Of a stretch of DNA of 64,000 bases, positions 47,246-56,604 are shown piece after piece. The position numbers and the translations under genes are program-made. The stretch comes from an uncultured Rhodoferax sp. GTDB lineage: Bacteria > Pseudomonadota > Gammaproteobacteria > Burkholderiales > Burkholderiaceae_C. Every line of letters starts with the position of its first letter. Position 1 is the first letter of the stretch. The notes below the pieces were generated by a model. The model saw only the letters and a program-made list of their open reading frames with translations. It was not told the DNA's origin and ran no database searches. The stretch spans positions 1 to 64,000 of the forward strand of contig NZ_CAMIHB010000014.1 of assembly GCF_946221635.1 (NCBI RefSeq), written 5' to 3'.

Positions 47246-48817
47246 TCAGGCGCGCGTGCTGCGGGGACGGGATGAAGACTGGGCAGCCACGGTAGCAGCT
47301 TTTGCCCGTTGGGCGCCCACACGCGGAGCGGTTTTAGTTGGGGCTCCCGATTTTTGGGTCGCCTTGGTGACTGGGGGCGGGGTAGGGGGTGCAGCCAACA
47401 GGGCACGCCCTTCTGCAAATGCCGCCACCAGCGCATCGCACAGGTCCTGTACCTGGGGTACAGCGGCCTGGTCGGCCACCACACCGAAGTCCACGCTGCC
47501 TGCGTAGGTCTGCACCGTGATGTTGAGCGCGATGCCGTGGATGACGATGGACATGGGGTGGAAGGTGAGCATGCGTGCGCCGGCCAGGTACGGGGGTCCG
47601 CGCGGCCCCGGTACGTTGCTGATGACCAGATTGGCCATCATGGGCATGCGCCGGGACAGGCCGCTGGCGCTATAGGTCTTGAAGGCCGCCTTGGCCACCC
47701 CGCCCACGATCCAGGGCGCCAGCAGCGAGGGGTAATCGGTGGGCAGCATGCCCTTGAGGCTGCCCATGGCCGTCTTCACCTTGGCGGTGGATTCCATGAT
47801 GGCCTGCAGGCGCTTGAGCGGGTGGGCCAGGTGCGTGCCCAGGCTCACCACGGTCATGGAGGCCTGGGTGGCGTAGTCCGTGTTGCCGTCTTCCCGCAGG
47901 CTGACCGGCATGGCCGCCAGCAGCGGCTTGCGCGGAATGCTGCCGTGCTGCGCCAGGTAGCTGCGCAGTGCGGTGGCGCAGATCCAGAGCACGATGTCGT
48001 TGAAGGAACCGCCCACGGCCTGGGCCATGGCACGGCAGTCTTCGAAGGGGAGGCTGGCGGTGGCAAAGCTGCGCGTTGTCCCTACGGCAACGTTGAAGTC
48101 CGTCAGCGGCGCCAGCGCAATGGGTGACTTGGCGCGCAGGCCCTGGCCGCTGCCCTTCAGGCTCTGCCGCGCCACGGTGCTGCCAATGGCCTGGGCCGCC
48201 TCGGGCAGGGCGCGCACCAGCTTGGCGTATTGCGCCAGCGAGTTGGAGAACACCGCCCCCAGCATGCGGCCCACACCCGGTCGCGCGGCCCGGGCGCTCT
48301 TGGCGCTGGGCGGCGGCACGGAGCGCGGTACGGGGCCGATGTCCAGCATGGCCTGCGCGAGTACCGTGCCGGCCTTGCCGTCCAGTGTGGCGTGGTGGAT
48401 CTTGGAATACATGGCCCCGCACACCGTGCCGTCCGGGCAGTGCACGCGGTCAAATACATGGAATTCCCACAGTGGGCGGTTGCGGTCGATGAGGCCGGTG
48501 TGCAGCTCGGTGGCCAGCGCCCGGGCTTGGGCCAGGGTGAGCCTGCGGCCCTTGACCTTGCGGATATGGAAGTCCAGGTCGACGTCCGGGTCGGGCAGCC
48601 AGACCGGGTGGCCCAGGTCCAGCGGCATGAAACCGAGCTTGCGCGTGAACACGGGCGCCAGGTGCAGGCGCTGGGCGATGTGGGCGCGTATGGCCCGGTG
48701 CAGGCTGTAGCGCGGCGTGTCGGGCAGGGCGTAGAGGCAGAACGATCCCACGTGCATGGGGGTCTGCGGGGTTTCCAGGTAGAGGAAGGTGGCGTCCAGG
48801 CCGCTGAGGGTGTGCAT
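47246..48817 (-). CDS. Wax ester synthase/diacylglycerol acyltransferase (WS/DGAT)
   Basis: 523 residues from ATG 48817. The N-terminus MHTLSGLDATFLYLETPQTPMHVGS-type sequence is diagnostic. The catalytic motif HHATLDG (H-H-x-x-x-D-G) is in MYSKIHHATLDGKAG; later GSFNDIVLWICATALRSYL and NLVISNVPGPRGPPYLAG are conserved. It esterifies acyl-CoA to fatty alcohols or diacylglycerol for neutral-lipid storage. The C-terminal Lys/Ala/Pro-rich tail is variable. Confidence 0.93.
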   Translation of the reverse strand: MHTLSGLDATFLYLETPQTPMHVGSFCLYALPDTPRYSLHRAIRAHIAQRLHLAPVFTRKLGFMPLDLGHPVWLPDPDVDLDFHIRKVKGRRLTLAQARALATELHTGLIDRNRPLWEFHVFDRVHCPDGTVCGAMYSKIHHATLDGKAGTVLAQAMLDIGPVPRSVPPPSAKSARAARPGVGRMLGAVFSNSLAQYAKLVRALPEAAQAIGSTVARQSLKGSGQGLRAKSPIALAPLTDFNVAVGTTRSFATASLPFEDCRAMAQAVGGSFNDIVLWICATALRSYLAQHGSIPRKPLLAAMPVSLREDGNTDYATQASMTVVSLGTHLAHPLKRLQAIMESTAKVKTAMGSLKGMLPTDYPSLLAPWIVGGVAKAAFKTYSASGLSRRMPMMANLVISNVPGPRGPPYLAGARMLTFHPMSIVIHGIALNITVQTYAGSVDFGVVADQAAVPQVQDLCDALVAAFAEGRALLAAPPTPPPVTKATQKSGAPTKTAPRVGAQRAKAATVAAQSSSRPRSTRA

Positions 48818-48963
48818 GGGGAGGGTCTCCTGGGGGCAGCAGCGTAGCAGCGCCCGGCGTCGCATGGGGCTAGGGTTTGCCAAGGGCGAAAAAGTCTGTT
48901 CACGGCGCGGCAGTGCGTGTGTATGATGAACCGCAAGGTCCCCAACTTCACAGGAGCGCGACG

Positions 48964-51036
48964 ATGGCGATTGGTGTGATGACCTCCCTGCGCGGGAAAA
49001 TCGTGGCCGTGGTTGGCCTGCTGGTGGCAGCCGGGCTGCTGGTGCTGTCGGCGACCAATGTCTATACCGCCCGCAGCCACGCGCTGCAGTCGCTGGAGGA
49101 CCAGACCAAGGCCCTGTCCCGGGCGCACGCGGCGGGTGTGGGCGACTGGGTGGCCGCGCGCAAGCAGGTGGTGAAGTCCTTTGCCGGCGCCGTGCCGGAG
49201 GCCGATCCCATCAAGTTCCTGCAGCAGGCCAAGATCGCCGGCGACGTGGACACGGCCTATATCGGCTATTCCGACAAGCGCACGGCTTTCTCCAGCCCGC
49301 AGACGCTCCCCCCCGATTACGACCCGACCTCCCGCCCCTGGTACCAGCTGGCGGCCAAGGCGTCCGAGCCGGTGGTGACCGAACCTTATCTGGACGCGGG
49401 TACCAAGAAACTGGTGATCACCTTTGCGAATGCCGTCAAGGACGGCGCCCAGGTCTCTGCCGTGACCGCGCTGGACGTGTTCATGGACGGTGTGGTGCGC
49501 AATGTGGCTTCCATCCGCCCCACGCCCGGTACCTACGGCCTGATCGTGGGCAAGGACGGCAAGATCGTCGTGCATGAAGATACCTCGCTGGCCATGAAGG
49601 CGGTGACGGATATTGCGCCCGACCTGGGCGGTGGCGCGGTCGAGGCGCTGGCCAGTGCCGGCACGTTGCGCGACGTCACCATGGGCGGTGAGTCCCGTCT
49701 GGTCTATGCGCAGGCGATTCCGGGCACGAGCTGGACCCTGCTGGTGGCGCTGAACCGCGCGGAGGCGATGCGCGGCGTGACGGCCATGGTCTGGTCGTCG
49801 ATCGCCTGGAGTGTGGTGATCGCGGTGATCGCGGTACTGGTGATCGGTGGCATCCTCACCAAGGTGCTGGGGCGCCTGGTGGTGCTGCGCAATGCCATGC
49901 AGGATATCGGCTCTGGTGAGGGCGACCTGACCCAGCGCATTCCCACCGCGGGCAATGACGAGCTCGCCGCCATTGCCGCGGGCTTCAACCAGTTTGTGGA
50001 AAAGACCCAGGGCGTGCTGCGCCAGGTGCGCAGCAGCGCCGACAGCGTGGCCAACGCCAGTGCTGAAATCGCGCAGGGCAATAACGACCTCAGCGCCCGC
50101 ACCGAACAGCAGGCCAGCGCCCTTGAGGAAACCGCTGCCAGCATGGAGGAACTGGGTTCCACCGTGAAGCAGAACGCCGACTCCGCCTCCCAGGCCAACC
50201 AGCTGGCCATGAACGCCTCCCGTGTCGCTGTCCAAGGTGGCGAGGTGGTCGGTCAGGTGGTGGAAACCATGAAAGGCATCAACGAAGCCTCGCGCAAGAT
50301 CGCCGACATCATCAGCGTCATCGATGGCATCGCCTTCCAGACCAATATCCTGGCCTTGAACGCCGCCGTGGAAGCGGCCCGCGCGGGCGAGCAGGGCCGG
50401 GGCTTTGCGGTGGTGGCCAGTGAGGTGCGCAGCCTGGCCGGACGCAGTGCCGAGGCGGCCAAGGAAATCAAAGGGTTGATTGGGGACAGCGTGACCCGGG
50501 TAGAACAGGGCAGTGCCTTGGTGGACCAAGCCGGCACCACCATGACCGAGGTGGTCACCAGCATCCGCCGGGTGACCGACATCATGGGCGAGATCAGCGC
50601 GGCCAGCAGCGAGCAGAGTGCGGGCGTGGCGCAGGTCGGTGAAGCCGTGACGTCCATGGACCAGACCACGCAGCAGAACGCGGCGCTGGTGGAGGAGATG
50701 GCGGCGGCGGCATCGAGCCTGAAGAGCCAGGCGCAGGACCTGGTGCAGGTGGTGGCGGTATTCAAACTGGGCAACGAGACTGCGGGACACGGCCTGGCGC
50801 ACCTGCCGCCAGCCCCGGTACGATCCAGTGCGCCCAAGGCCCAGCCCTTCAAGGGGCCGGAGCGCCGTGGCGACGCCCCAGCGGCCGCGCCCGCCAAGTC
50901 TTCTCCCAAGCCTGCGGCCAAACCCAAGGCGCCGCCGGCTCCGCCCGCGGCGGCCCATCCGCCCGTCACGGTCGTGCCCAAGACCAGCACCAAGGTGACA
51001 CCGGCAGGCGGTGACGACGACTGGGAGACCTTTTAA
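48964..51036 (+). CDS. Methyl-accepting chemotaxis protein with Cache-type sensor
   Basis: 690 residues from ATG 48964 (AGGAGCG upstream). TM1 (KIVAVVGLLVAAGLLVLSAT), a periplasmic Cache-like sensor (YSDKRTAFSSPQTLPPDYDP TSRPWYQLAAKASEP-type, VSAVTALDVFMD), TM2 (SIAWSVVIAVIAVLVIGGIL), HAMP, then the conserved hairpin IIGVIDGIAFQTNILALNAA-like (IISVIDGIAFQTNILALNAA VEAARAGEQGRGFAVVA). The Ala/Pro/Lys-rich tail ends DDDWETF, matching the CheR/CheB docking pentapeptide. Confidence 0.94.
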   Translation: MAIGVMTSLRGKIVAVVGLLVAAGLLVLSATNVYTARSHALQSLEDQTKALSRAHAAGVGDWVAARKQVVKSFAGAVPEADPIKFLQQAKIAGDVDTAYIGYSDKRTAFSSPQTLPPDYDPTSRPWYQLAAKASEPVVTEPYLDAGTKKLVITFANAVKDGAQVSAVTALDVFMDGVVRNVASIRPTPGTYGLIVGKDGKIVVHEDTSLAMKAVTDIAPDLGGGAVEALASAGTLRDVTMGGESRLVYAQAIPGTSWTLLVALNRAEAMRGVTAMVWSSIAWSVVIAVIAVLVIGGILTKVLGRLVVLRNAMQDIGSGEGDLTQRIPTAGNDELAAIAAGFNQFVEKTQGVLRQVRSSADSVANASAEIAQGNNDLSARTEQQASALEETAASMEELGSTVKQNADSASQANQLAMNASRVAVQGGEVVGQVVETMKGINEASRKIADIISVIDGIAFQTNILALNAAVEAARAGEQGRGFAVVASEVRSLAGRSAEAAKEIKGLIGDSVTRVEQGSALVDQAGTTMTEVVTSIRRVTDIMGEISAASSEQSAGVAQVGEAVTSMDQTTQQNAALVEEMAAAASSLKSQAQDLVQVVAVFKLGNETAGHGLAHLPPAPVRSSAPKAQPFKGPERRGDAPAAAPAKSSPKPAAKPKAPPAPPAAAHPPVTVVPKTSTKVTPAGGDDDWETF

Positions 51037-51042
51037 GTCGGG

Positions 51043-52275
51043 TCAGACCGGCTGCCGGAAGGGCGAGCGCTGCCCCAGATCGTCCAGGTAGTGGCCTATA
51101 CCCTGGCCTTCGCGTTCCAAAAAGCGGGCCACGGCGTCGGCAAAGGCCGGGTGCGCCAGCCAGTGCGTGCTGGTGGTCTTGACCGGCATCAGGGCCCGAG
51201 CCATTTTGTGTTCGCCTTGTGCGCCGCCCTCAAAGCGCTGGTGAGCATTCGCCATGCACCATTGCAGCGGCTGGTAGTAGCAGGCCTCGAAGTGCAGGCA
51301 GTCCACCGGCTCCAGCGCGCCCCAGTAGCGGCCGTAGGCCACCCGGGTGGTTTCAGTGCCATTTTGGTCTGTAGCCCTTGTGGAATATGCGCCAACAGCT
51401 ATCAAACTGCTAGCAATGGGGCGGCCGTTGCGCTCCGCCACAAACAGCAGCCAGTTCTCCGGCATGGTTCGGGCCAGGCGCGCGAAGAAGTCGCGGTTCA
51501 GGTAGGGTGGGTTGCCGTGCTCCAGATAGGTGCGTTCGTAGCAGCGGTAGAAAAAGTCCCAGTCGGCGTCTGAAATATCGGTCCCCTGGGCGTGGCGGAA
51601 GGTCACCCCGGCCTCGGCCACCTTGCGCCGCTCCTGGCGGATCTTCTTGCGCTTGTCCTGCGCCAGGCTGGCGAGGAAGGCATCGAAGTCGGCGTAGCCG
51701 GGTTGTGTGTTCCGCCAGTGGAATTGCACCGTGTGGCGCTCCATGAGTTTGGCGGATGCGCTGGCCTGCACATCTTCTTCACTGGCGAACAGTGTATGCA
51801 GCGACGACGCGCCCACCTCTTCACACCATGCCACCACCGCCCGCAGCAGCGCGGCGCGCGCCTGTGCGTCCCGCGCCAGCAATCGTGCACCCGGTACGGG
51901 GGTGAAGGGCACCGCAATCACCGCCTTGGGGTAGTAGGGCAGGCCATGCTGCTGGTAGGCGCTGGCCCAGGCCCAGTCGAAGACGTACTCGCCGTAGGAA
52001 TGGTCTTTCAGGTAGACCATGCAGGCGGCCTGCAGCACGCCGTTCGCGTGCAGCGCGACACAGTGGGGCGTCCAGCCGGTGGCCGTGCTGGCGCAGCCGC
52101 TGTCTTCGAGCGCGGCCAGGTAGGCGTGGCGCATGAAGGGGCTGGGCTGGGTTTGTAAAGCCAGCAGCGCGTCCCAGCTGGCAGCGTCTATCGCGTGTAC
52201 CGAGGGGTGAACCCCGATGACATAATCGACTTCACCCATGGGCCGCACCCCTCGCGCTGGCGCGGCACTGAACAA
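51043..52275 (-). CDS. GNAT-superfamily protein, DUF482/peptidogalycan type
   Basis: 410 residues. Landmarks of the family are SPFMRHAYLAALEDSGCAS, YGEYVFDWAWASAYQQHGLP YYPKAV-type, HWRNTQPGYADFDAFLASL, SQDKRKKIRQERR-like and the C-terminal YQPLQWCMANAHQRFEGGAQ GEHK. Function unproven; this group is related to FemAB-like aminoacyl/acyl transferases. A segment at about residues 287-306 (GAYSTRATDQNGTETTR) is encoded by a dispersed palindromic element inserted in frame. Confidence 0.85.
   Translation of the reverse strand: MFSAAPARGVRPMGEVDYVIGVHPSVHAIDAASWDALLALQTQPSPFMRHAYLAALEDSGCASTATGWTPHCVALHANGVLQAACMVYLKDHSYGEYVFDWAWASAYQQHGLPYYPKAVIAVPFTPVPGARLLARDAQARAALLRAVVAWCEEVGASSLHTLFASEEDVQASASAKLMERHTVQFHWRNTQPGYADFDAFLASLAQDKRKKIRQERRKVAEAGVTFRHAQGTDISDADWDFFYRCYERTYLEHGNPPYLNRDFFARLARTMPENWLLFVAERNGRPIASSLIAVGAYSTRATDQNGTETTRVAYGRYWGALEPVDCLHFEACYYQPLQWCMANAHQRFEGGAQGEHKMARALMPVKTTSTHWLAHPAFADAVARFLEREGQGIGHYLDDLGQRSPFRQPV
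51358..51416. repeat. Dispersed palindromic element inserted in frame in the GNAT gene
   Basis: AGCTATCAAACTGCTAGC (51397-51414) and adjoining bases (gccaac, ttgtggaatatgcg, ggtctgtagc) resemble a short repeat I remember as widespread in Comamonadaceae genomes. It lies inside a coding region and keeps the frame, adding about 18 residues. Confidence 0.55.
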
Positions 52276-52289
52276 CGTTTGGCTGGTTC

Positions 52290-53966
52290 ATGACTCTTTC
52301 ACTGTGCGTTGCACAACTCAATTTCATCGTCGGCGATCTGGACGGCAACGTCAAAAAAATCGTGGATGCGGCGACCCAGGCTTACGCCGACGGCGCGCGC
52401 CTGGTACTGACCCCTGAGCTGTCCATCTGCGGCTATGCGGCCGAAGACCTGTTTCTGCGGCCTGCCTTCATCGCGGCCTGTGATGATGCCGTGAAAGCCG
52501 TGGCCCGTCAGTTGGCCGGGTTAAAAGGCCTCTGCGTGGTGGTGGGCCACCCCACGGGCGGCGACAGCCGCACCAAGTCCGTGGCGGTGCAGCAGCGTTT
52601 CAACACCGCCAGCGTGCTGCGCGAGGGCCAGGTGGTGGCTTCCTACGCCAAGCGCGAGCTGCCCAACTACCAGGTCTTTGACGAACGCCGCTATTTCACG
52701 CCCGGCAATGGCGTCTGCGTGTTCACGGCGGGCGAGGGAGCGGACGCCGTCAAAGTGGGCCTCCTGATTTGCGAAGACGCCTGGTTTGTGGAGCCCGCAC
52801 GCCTGGCCAAGGACGCGGGCGCCGAGTTGCTGGCCGTCATCAACGCCTCGCCCTTCCACGTGGGCAAGGGCTACGAGCGCGAAGCCATGATGTCCCAGCG
52901 TTGCAAGGCCACGGGCCTGCCCCTGGTCTACGCCCACCTCGTGGGCGGACAGGACGAGGTGGTGTTCGAGGGCCATTCCTTTGCGCTGAACGCCGACGGC
53001 TCCGTGGCCGGCCGTGCTCCCAGTTTCAAGGAAAATCTGTTTCCAGCCCGCGTGGAACGTGCGCTGGAAGCTATGAAAATAGTAGCAAACGTGGAGCCCG
53101 AACGCAGCCCTGAGGCCGACCTGTGGGACGCGCTGGTGCTGGGTGTGCGCGACTACATCGGCAAGAACGGCTTCCCCGGTGCACTGCTGGGCCTGTCGGG
53201 CGGTATCGATTCGGCCCTGGTGCTGGCCGTGGCGGTGGACGCCATTGGCAAGGACAAGGTGCGCGCGGTGATGATGCCCTCGCCCTACACGGCCGACATC
53301 AGCTGGATCGACGCGCGCGACATGGCGGCCCGCCTGGGCGTGCGCTACGACGAGATTTCCATCGTGCCCGAGTTCGAGGCGTTCAAGGCCTCCCTGGCGC
53401 CGCACTTTGTGGGGAGGGCGGAGGACACGACCGAAGAAAACATCCAGGCCCGCATCCGCGGGACCCTGCTCATGGCCCTCAGCAACAAATTCGGCAGCAT
53501 TGTGCTGACCACGGGTAACAAGAGTGAAATGGCCACCGGTTACTGCACGCTCTATGGCGACATGGCCGGCGGCTTTGCCGTCATCAAGGACCTGGCCAAG
53601 ACCACGGTGTTCAAGCTCTGCCGCTGGCGCAATCTGCACGACCCGTACGGCACCGGCGCAGAGCCCATCCCCGAGCGCATCATCACCCGTCCGCCCAGTG
53701 CCGAGCTGCGCCCCGACCAGAAGGACCAGGACAGCCTGCCGCCCTACGAAGTGCTGGACGCCATCCTGGAACGCTATATGGAGAATGACGAGAGCATCGA
53801 ATCCATCATTGCCGCCGGGTTCGCGCCGGCCGACGTGGAAAAGGTGACCCGCCTCATCAAGATCAACGAGTACAAACGCCGCCAGGCGCCCGTGGGCATT
53901 CGCGTCACCCACCGCAGCTTTGGCAAGGATTGGCGTTATCCTATTACCAGCAAGTTCCGGGCGTAA
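52290..53966 (+). CDS. nadE: Glutamine-dependent NAD+ synthase
   Basis: 558 residues with an N-terminal nitrilase-type glutaminase (Glu in LVLTPELSICGYAAEDL, Lys in ASYAKRELPNYQVF, Cys in VGLLICEDAWFVEPA) and a C-terminal ATP-pyrophosphatase domain with LGLSGGIDSALVLAVA at about residue 302. Also TTGNKSEMATGYCTLYGDMA. It amidates deamido-NAD+ using glutamine. A short palindrome lies in frame at 53070. glnB follows 32 bp later. Confidence 0.95.
   Translation: MTLSLCVAQLNFIVGDLDGNVKKIVDAATQAYADGARLVLTPELSICGYAAEDLFLRPAFIAACDDAVKAVARQLAGLKGLCVVVGHPTGGDSRTKSVAVQQRFNTASVLREGQVVASYAKRELPNYQVFDERRYFTPGNGVCVFTAGEGADAVKVGLLICEDAWFVEPARLAKDAGAELLAVINASPFHVGKGYEREAMMSQRCKATGLPLVYAHLVGGQDEVVFEGHSFALNADGSVAGRAPSFKENLFPARVERALEAMKIVANVEPERSPEADLWDALVLGVRDYIGKNGFPGALLGLSGGIDSALVLAVAVDAIGKDKVRAVMMPSPYTADISWIDARDMAARLGVRYDEISIVPEFEAFKASLAPHFVGRAEDTTEENIQARIRGTLLMALSNKFGSIVLTTGNKSEMATGYCTLYGDMAGGFAVIKDLAKTTVFKLCRWRNLHDPYGTGAEPIPERIITRPPSAELRPDQKDQDSLPPYEVLDAILERYMENDESIESIIAAGFAPADVEKVTRLIKINEYKRRQAPVGIRVTHRSFGKDWRYPITSKFRA
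53070..53086. repeat. Short dispersed palindrome inside nadE
   Basis: GCTATGAAAATAGTAGC is a near-palindrome similar to the element in the neighbouring GNAT gene. It encodes AMKIVA at the joint between the two NadE domains, a place tolerant of insertion. Confidence 0.5.
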
Positions 53967-53998
53967 ACGCCGCAACATTTACCGCAAGAGACAAGACC

Positions 53999-54337
53999 AT
54001 GAAACAGATCACCGCCGTCGTCAAACCGTTCAAACTCGAAGAAGTCCGCGAAGCGCTGGCAGATTGCGGCGTGACCGGTCTGACCGTGACCGAGGTCAAG
54101 GGGTTTGGTCGCCAGAAGGGCCATACCGAGCTCTACCGCGGTGCCGAGTATGTGGTGGACTTTCTGCCCAAGGTGAAGGTGGAAGTGGTCGTGAAGACCG
54201 AAGACGTGGACCGCTGCGTAGACGCCATCGTCAAGGCTGCCCACACCGGCAAGATCGGTGACGGCAAGATCTTCGTCACTGCCGTGGAGCGCGTGATCCG
54301 CATCCGCACCGGCGAGCAGGACGAATCCGCCGTCTGA
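53999..54337 (+). CDS. glnB: Nitrogen regulatory protein PII
   Basis: 112 residues from ATG 53999. The T-loop GHTELYRGAEYVVDFLPK has the uridylylated Tyr at position 51; B- and C-loop motifs (TGKIGDGKIFV; RIRTGEQDESAV) are intact. It senses 2-oxoglutarate/ATP and controls glutamine synthetase and NtrB. It lies just after a glutamine-using NAD synthase, a common pairing in this order. Confidence 0.95.
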   Translation: MKQITAVVKPFKLEEVREALADCGVTGLTVTEVKGFGRQKGHTELYRGAEYVVDFLPKVKVEVVVKTEDVDRCVDAIVKAAHTGKIGDGKIFVTAVERVIRIRTGEQDESAV

Positions 54338-54351
54338 GGCCCGTTCAGCGC

Positions 54352-54939
54352 CTAGATATTCTCCAGCCGGGAGGCCGGTGCGAGGCCCGCGGCCTGCACC
54401 AGTTCGGGTAGCAGCGCCTGCGGCGTATCGGCCATGCGCACCAATCCCATCTGCCAGTCACCCAGAAAGCCCTGGGTGATGGTGGTGCCCATGAAATCCA
54501 TCAAGCCCTGGTAGTAGCCCGCCGTATTGAGCAGGCCGATGGGCTTGTCGTGGTAACCCAGCTGGCGCCAGGTCCAGACCTCAAACAGCTCTTCCAGCGT
54601 GCCGATGCCGCCGGGGAGCGCCAGAAACGCGTCAGCACGCTCGGCCATCATGCGTTTGCGATCGTGCATGGTGTCCACCACGTGCAGCTCGGTACAGCCC
54701 CGGTGCGCCCATTCCTTGTCCACCAGGGCCTGCGGGATGATGCCCACCACGCGGCCACCAGCCTGCAGCGTGGCATCGGCCACGGCACCCATGAGGCCGT
54801 TGTGCCCACCGCCATAGACCAGCTGGCCGCCGTGTGCCGCAATCCAGCGGCCCACTTCGCGTGCCACTTCCATATAGGCGGGGTCGGTGCCGGGGCGCGA
54901 GCCGCAATAGACGCAGAGGGAGAAGGCAGGCGCGCTCAT
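54352..54939 (-). CDS. LOG-family cytokinin riboside 5'-monophosphate phosphoribohydrolase
   Basis: 195 residues from ATG 54939. Starts SLCVYCGSRPGTDPAY and has VYGGGHNGLMGAVADATLQA and the LOG signature LPGGIGTLEELFEVWTW. Such enzymes release free base from nucleotide 5'-monophosphates; many bacterial members have general nucleotide roles. It overlaps dgkA by 4 bp, last in a six-gene leftward run. Confidence 0.9.
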   Translation of the reverse strand: MSAPAFSLCVYCGSRPGTDPAYMEVAREVGRWIAAHGGQLVYGGGHNGLMGAVADATLQAGGRVVGIIPQALVDKEWAHRGCTELHVVDTMHDRKRMMAERADAFLALPGGIGTLEELFEVWTWRQLGYHDKPIGLLNTAGYYQGLMDFMGTTITQGFLGDWQMGLVRMADTPQALLPELVQAAGLAPASRLENI

Positions 54940-55349
54940 GCGAAAAAGCGCTGGCCCAGCGCCGCCAGCCAGATACCCACACAGACCAGCAGGCTCAGCA
55001 GCACCGCGGCACTGCCCATGTCCTTGGCGCGCTTGGACAGATCGTGCCACTCGGGGCCGACGCGGTCGATCGCGGTTTCCACCGCCGTATTGAGCAGCTC
55101 CACAATCATCACCAACACCACGCTACCGGCCAGCAGCGCGGTCTCCACCCAACTGCGACCCAGCCAGACCGAGAGCGGTAGCAGCACAAAGGCGGCAATG
55201 CACTCCTGGCGGAAGGCGGTTTCGCCCCAGCCCGCGCGCAGTCCGGCCATGGAATAGCCCATGGCGTGCCACATGCGGTTCAGGCCGGTGCGTTCTTTTT
55301 GCGGATTGACCGGTGCAGAGGCCGGCGAGAGGGGTGTTTCCATGGGCAT
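54936..55349 (-). CDS. dgkA: Diacylglycerol kinase, membrane type
   Basis: 137 residues (ATG 55349 or 55343). Three helices and the conserved motif IVELLNTAVETAIDRVGPEW HDLSKRAKDMGSAAVLLSLL-type with the catalytic Glu and metal-binding residues. It rephosphorylates diacylglycerol from membrane-derived glucan or lipid turnover. Adjacent to the RDD gene without a gap. Confidence 0.93.
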   Translation of the reverse strand: MPMETPLSPASAPVNPQKERTGLNRMWHAMGYSMAGLRAGWGETAFRQECIAAFVLLPLSVWLGRSWVETALLAGSVVLVMIVELLNTAVETAIDRVGPEWHDLSKRAKDMGSAAVLLSLLVCVGIWLAALGQRFFA

Positions 55350-55886
55350 TCAGCGACTCAGAGGGGGCGAACTTACCAGGCGGGTACCGGCCAGCACGTC
55401 GTGCCAGAACTGGCGTTGCGGGTGAAAGCGGCTCAGCAGGGCCCAGATGGCAATCCAGCCCAGGGTGATGACGGTGATTTCCGCGGCGTTCAGGTGAAAG
55501 GGCGCAACGGCGGCCAGCGGGGGGAGAAACCAGACCCAGCTCAGTGCATAGCGGCCAAAGGCCCGCAACTGCGTGACGCGCCGACCCTGGCGGTCCACCA
55601 GGCGGATGTTCCAGGTTTTCATGGCCAGGGTCTGACCATGCGCCCAGAACCATGCGAAATAGATGCCGAAGATGATGAAGACAAAGGCCTGCAGGCCGTG
55701 GCGGTTGTCCATGGCATTGCGCGTTTGGCTCAGGGTGCCGAACAGGTAGCCGGCCAGAAACACCACGCCAAACAGCAAGATGCCCTCGTACAGCCAGCAG
55801 GCCATGCGGCGGCGCAGGCTGGGGGCAATCAGGGCGGGAAGGGGGGGCGCAGAGGAGGCCGTGGGCGAGGGATCGGCAGACAACAT
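55350..55886 (-). CDS. RDD-family membrane protein
   Basis: 178 residues: a Pro/Ala N-terminus, the R-R-x-A-x-x-x-Y-E RDD-type start (SLRRRMACWLYEGILLFG), then hydrophobic helices and the conserved AHGQTLAMKTWNIRLVDRQG and QFWHDVLAGTRLV. Some RDD proteins are transporters or Na+/H+ antiporters; its role here is unknown. Between dgkA and DUF3106 genes in the same run. Confidence 0.88.
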   Translation of the reverse strand: MLSADPSPTASSAPPLPALIAPSLRRRMACWLYEGILLFGVVFLAGYLFGTLSQTRNAMDNRHGLQAFVFIIFGIYFAWFWAHGQTLAMKTWNIRLVDRQGRRVTQLRAFGRYALSWVWFLPPLAAVAPFHLNAAEITVITLGWIAIWALLSRFHPQRQFWHDVLAGTRLVSSPPLSR

Positions 55887-55943
55887 GGGGCCCGATTGTA
55901 GAGAGGGGCCATGTCAGTCCCGAATGCCCCCGGGGCTTAGGGG

Positions 55944-56573
55944 CTAGTTGGCAGGGGCCATGACCGGCAGCAGCGTGTTGGGGTCGATCGCTTGCTGCGC
56001 GGTGAAGCGGGCTCGGTCTGCTTCGGGAGAGAGGCGGGTGACCGGGACCGGTGTGAGTTTGCTGGCAGGGACGGGCTTGCTGCTGACGGCCGCACCCGCG
56101 AGCTTGCTGGGGGTCTTCTTGGCCAGGGTGCTCTTTTCCTCTGGGCTCAGGGCCTGGTAGGCCTCCCAGTTGGCGGCGCGCTGCTCAGGCGTGATCTTCT
56201 TGGCCTCGGCAAAGTTCAGGCGGGCCATTTCGCGGGCCTTGGGGTTGAGTGCCGCCCATTCCGCCATGCGGCTGTGCATCTTGGCCTGCTCGGCGGCCCC
56301 GAGTTGGGGGTAATTTTTGGACAGCGCAATCCACTTGCGTTTATGGCCATTGCCCATGCCTTGCCAGGCGGCTTCGAGTGGTTTGAGCGACTGCTGCTGC
56401 ACCGGGCTCAGGTCTTTCCAGTCCAATGCCACGATGGGCGTGCTCAGGTTGGCAGCCGGCACCGCCGTAGTCTGGGCCAAAGCACCCAGGGGCACCGCCG
56501 CTGCGAGCATGCACACCAGTGCCGCGCTAGCCAGGGCGAGGCGGGGAGCGGCGGGTCGGGTGGTCAGGTGCAT
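55944..56573 (-). CDS. Exported DUF3106 protein
   Basis: 209 residues from ATG 56573. A signal peptide (RLALASAALVCMLAAAVPLG) is followed by a Trp-containing helical repeat domain: LSPVQQQSLKPLEAAWQGMG, KRKWIALSKNYPQLGAAEQA, MAEWAALNPKAREMARLNFA, QRAANWEAYQALSPEEKSTL. The Pro/Ala/Lys-rich tail follows. The Trp-spaced repeats resemble CpxP/zinc-resistance-like periplasmic stress sensors (inference). It follows the sigma factor and DUF3619 genes in one run. Confidence 0.85.
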   Translation of the reverse strand: MHLTTRPAAPRLALASAALVCMLAAAVPLGALAQTTAVPAANLSTPIVALDWKDLSPVQQQSLKPLEAAWQGMGNGHKRKWIALSKNYPQLGAAEQAKMHSRMAEWAALNPKAREMARLNFAEAKKITPEQRAANWEAYQALSPEEKSTLAKKTPSKLAGAAVSSKPVPASKLTPVPVTRLSPEADRARFTAQQAIDPNTLLPVMAPAN

Positions 56574-56604
56574 GGCAGGAAGCAAAAACGCAGTCAGGGC
56601 GAGA

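Noticed and set aside
48157..50958. 933-codon minus-strand frame opposite the chemoreceptor
   Set aside because: Antisense shadow of the MCP and overlap with the WS/DGAT gene; no family features.
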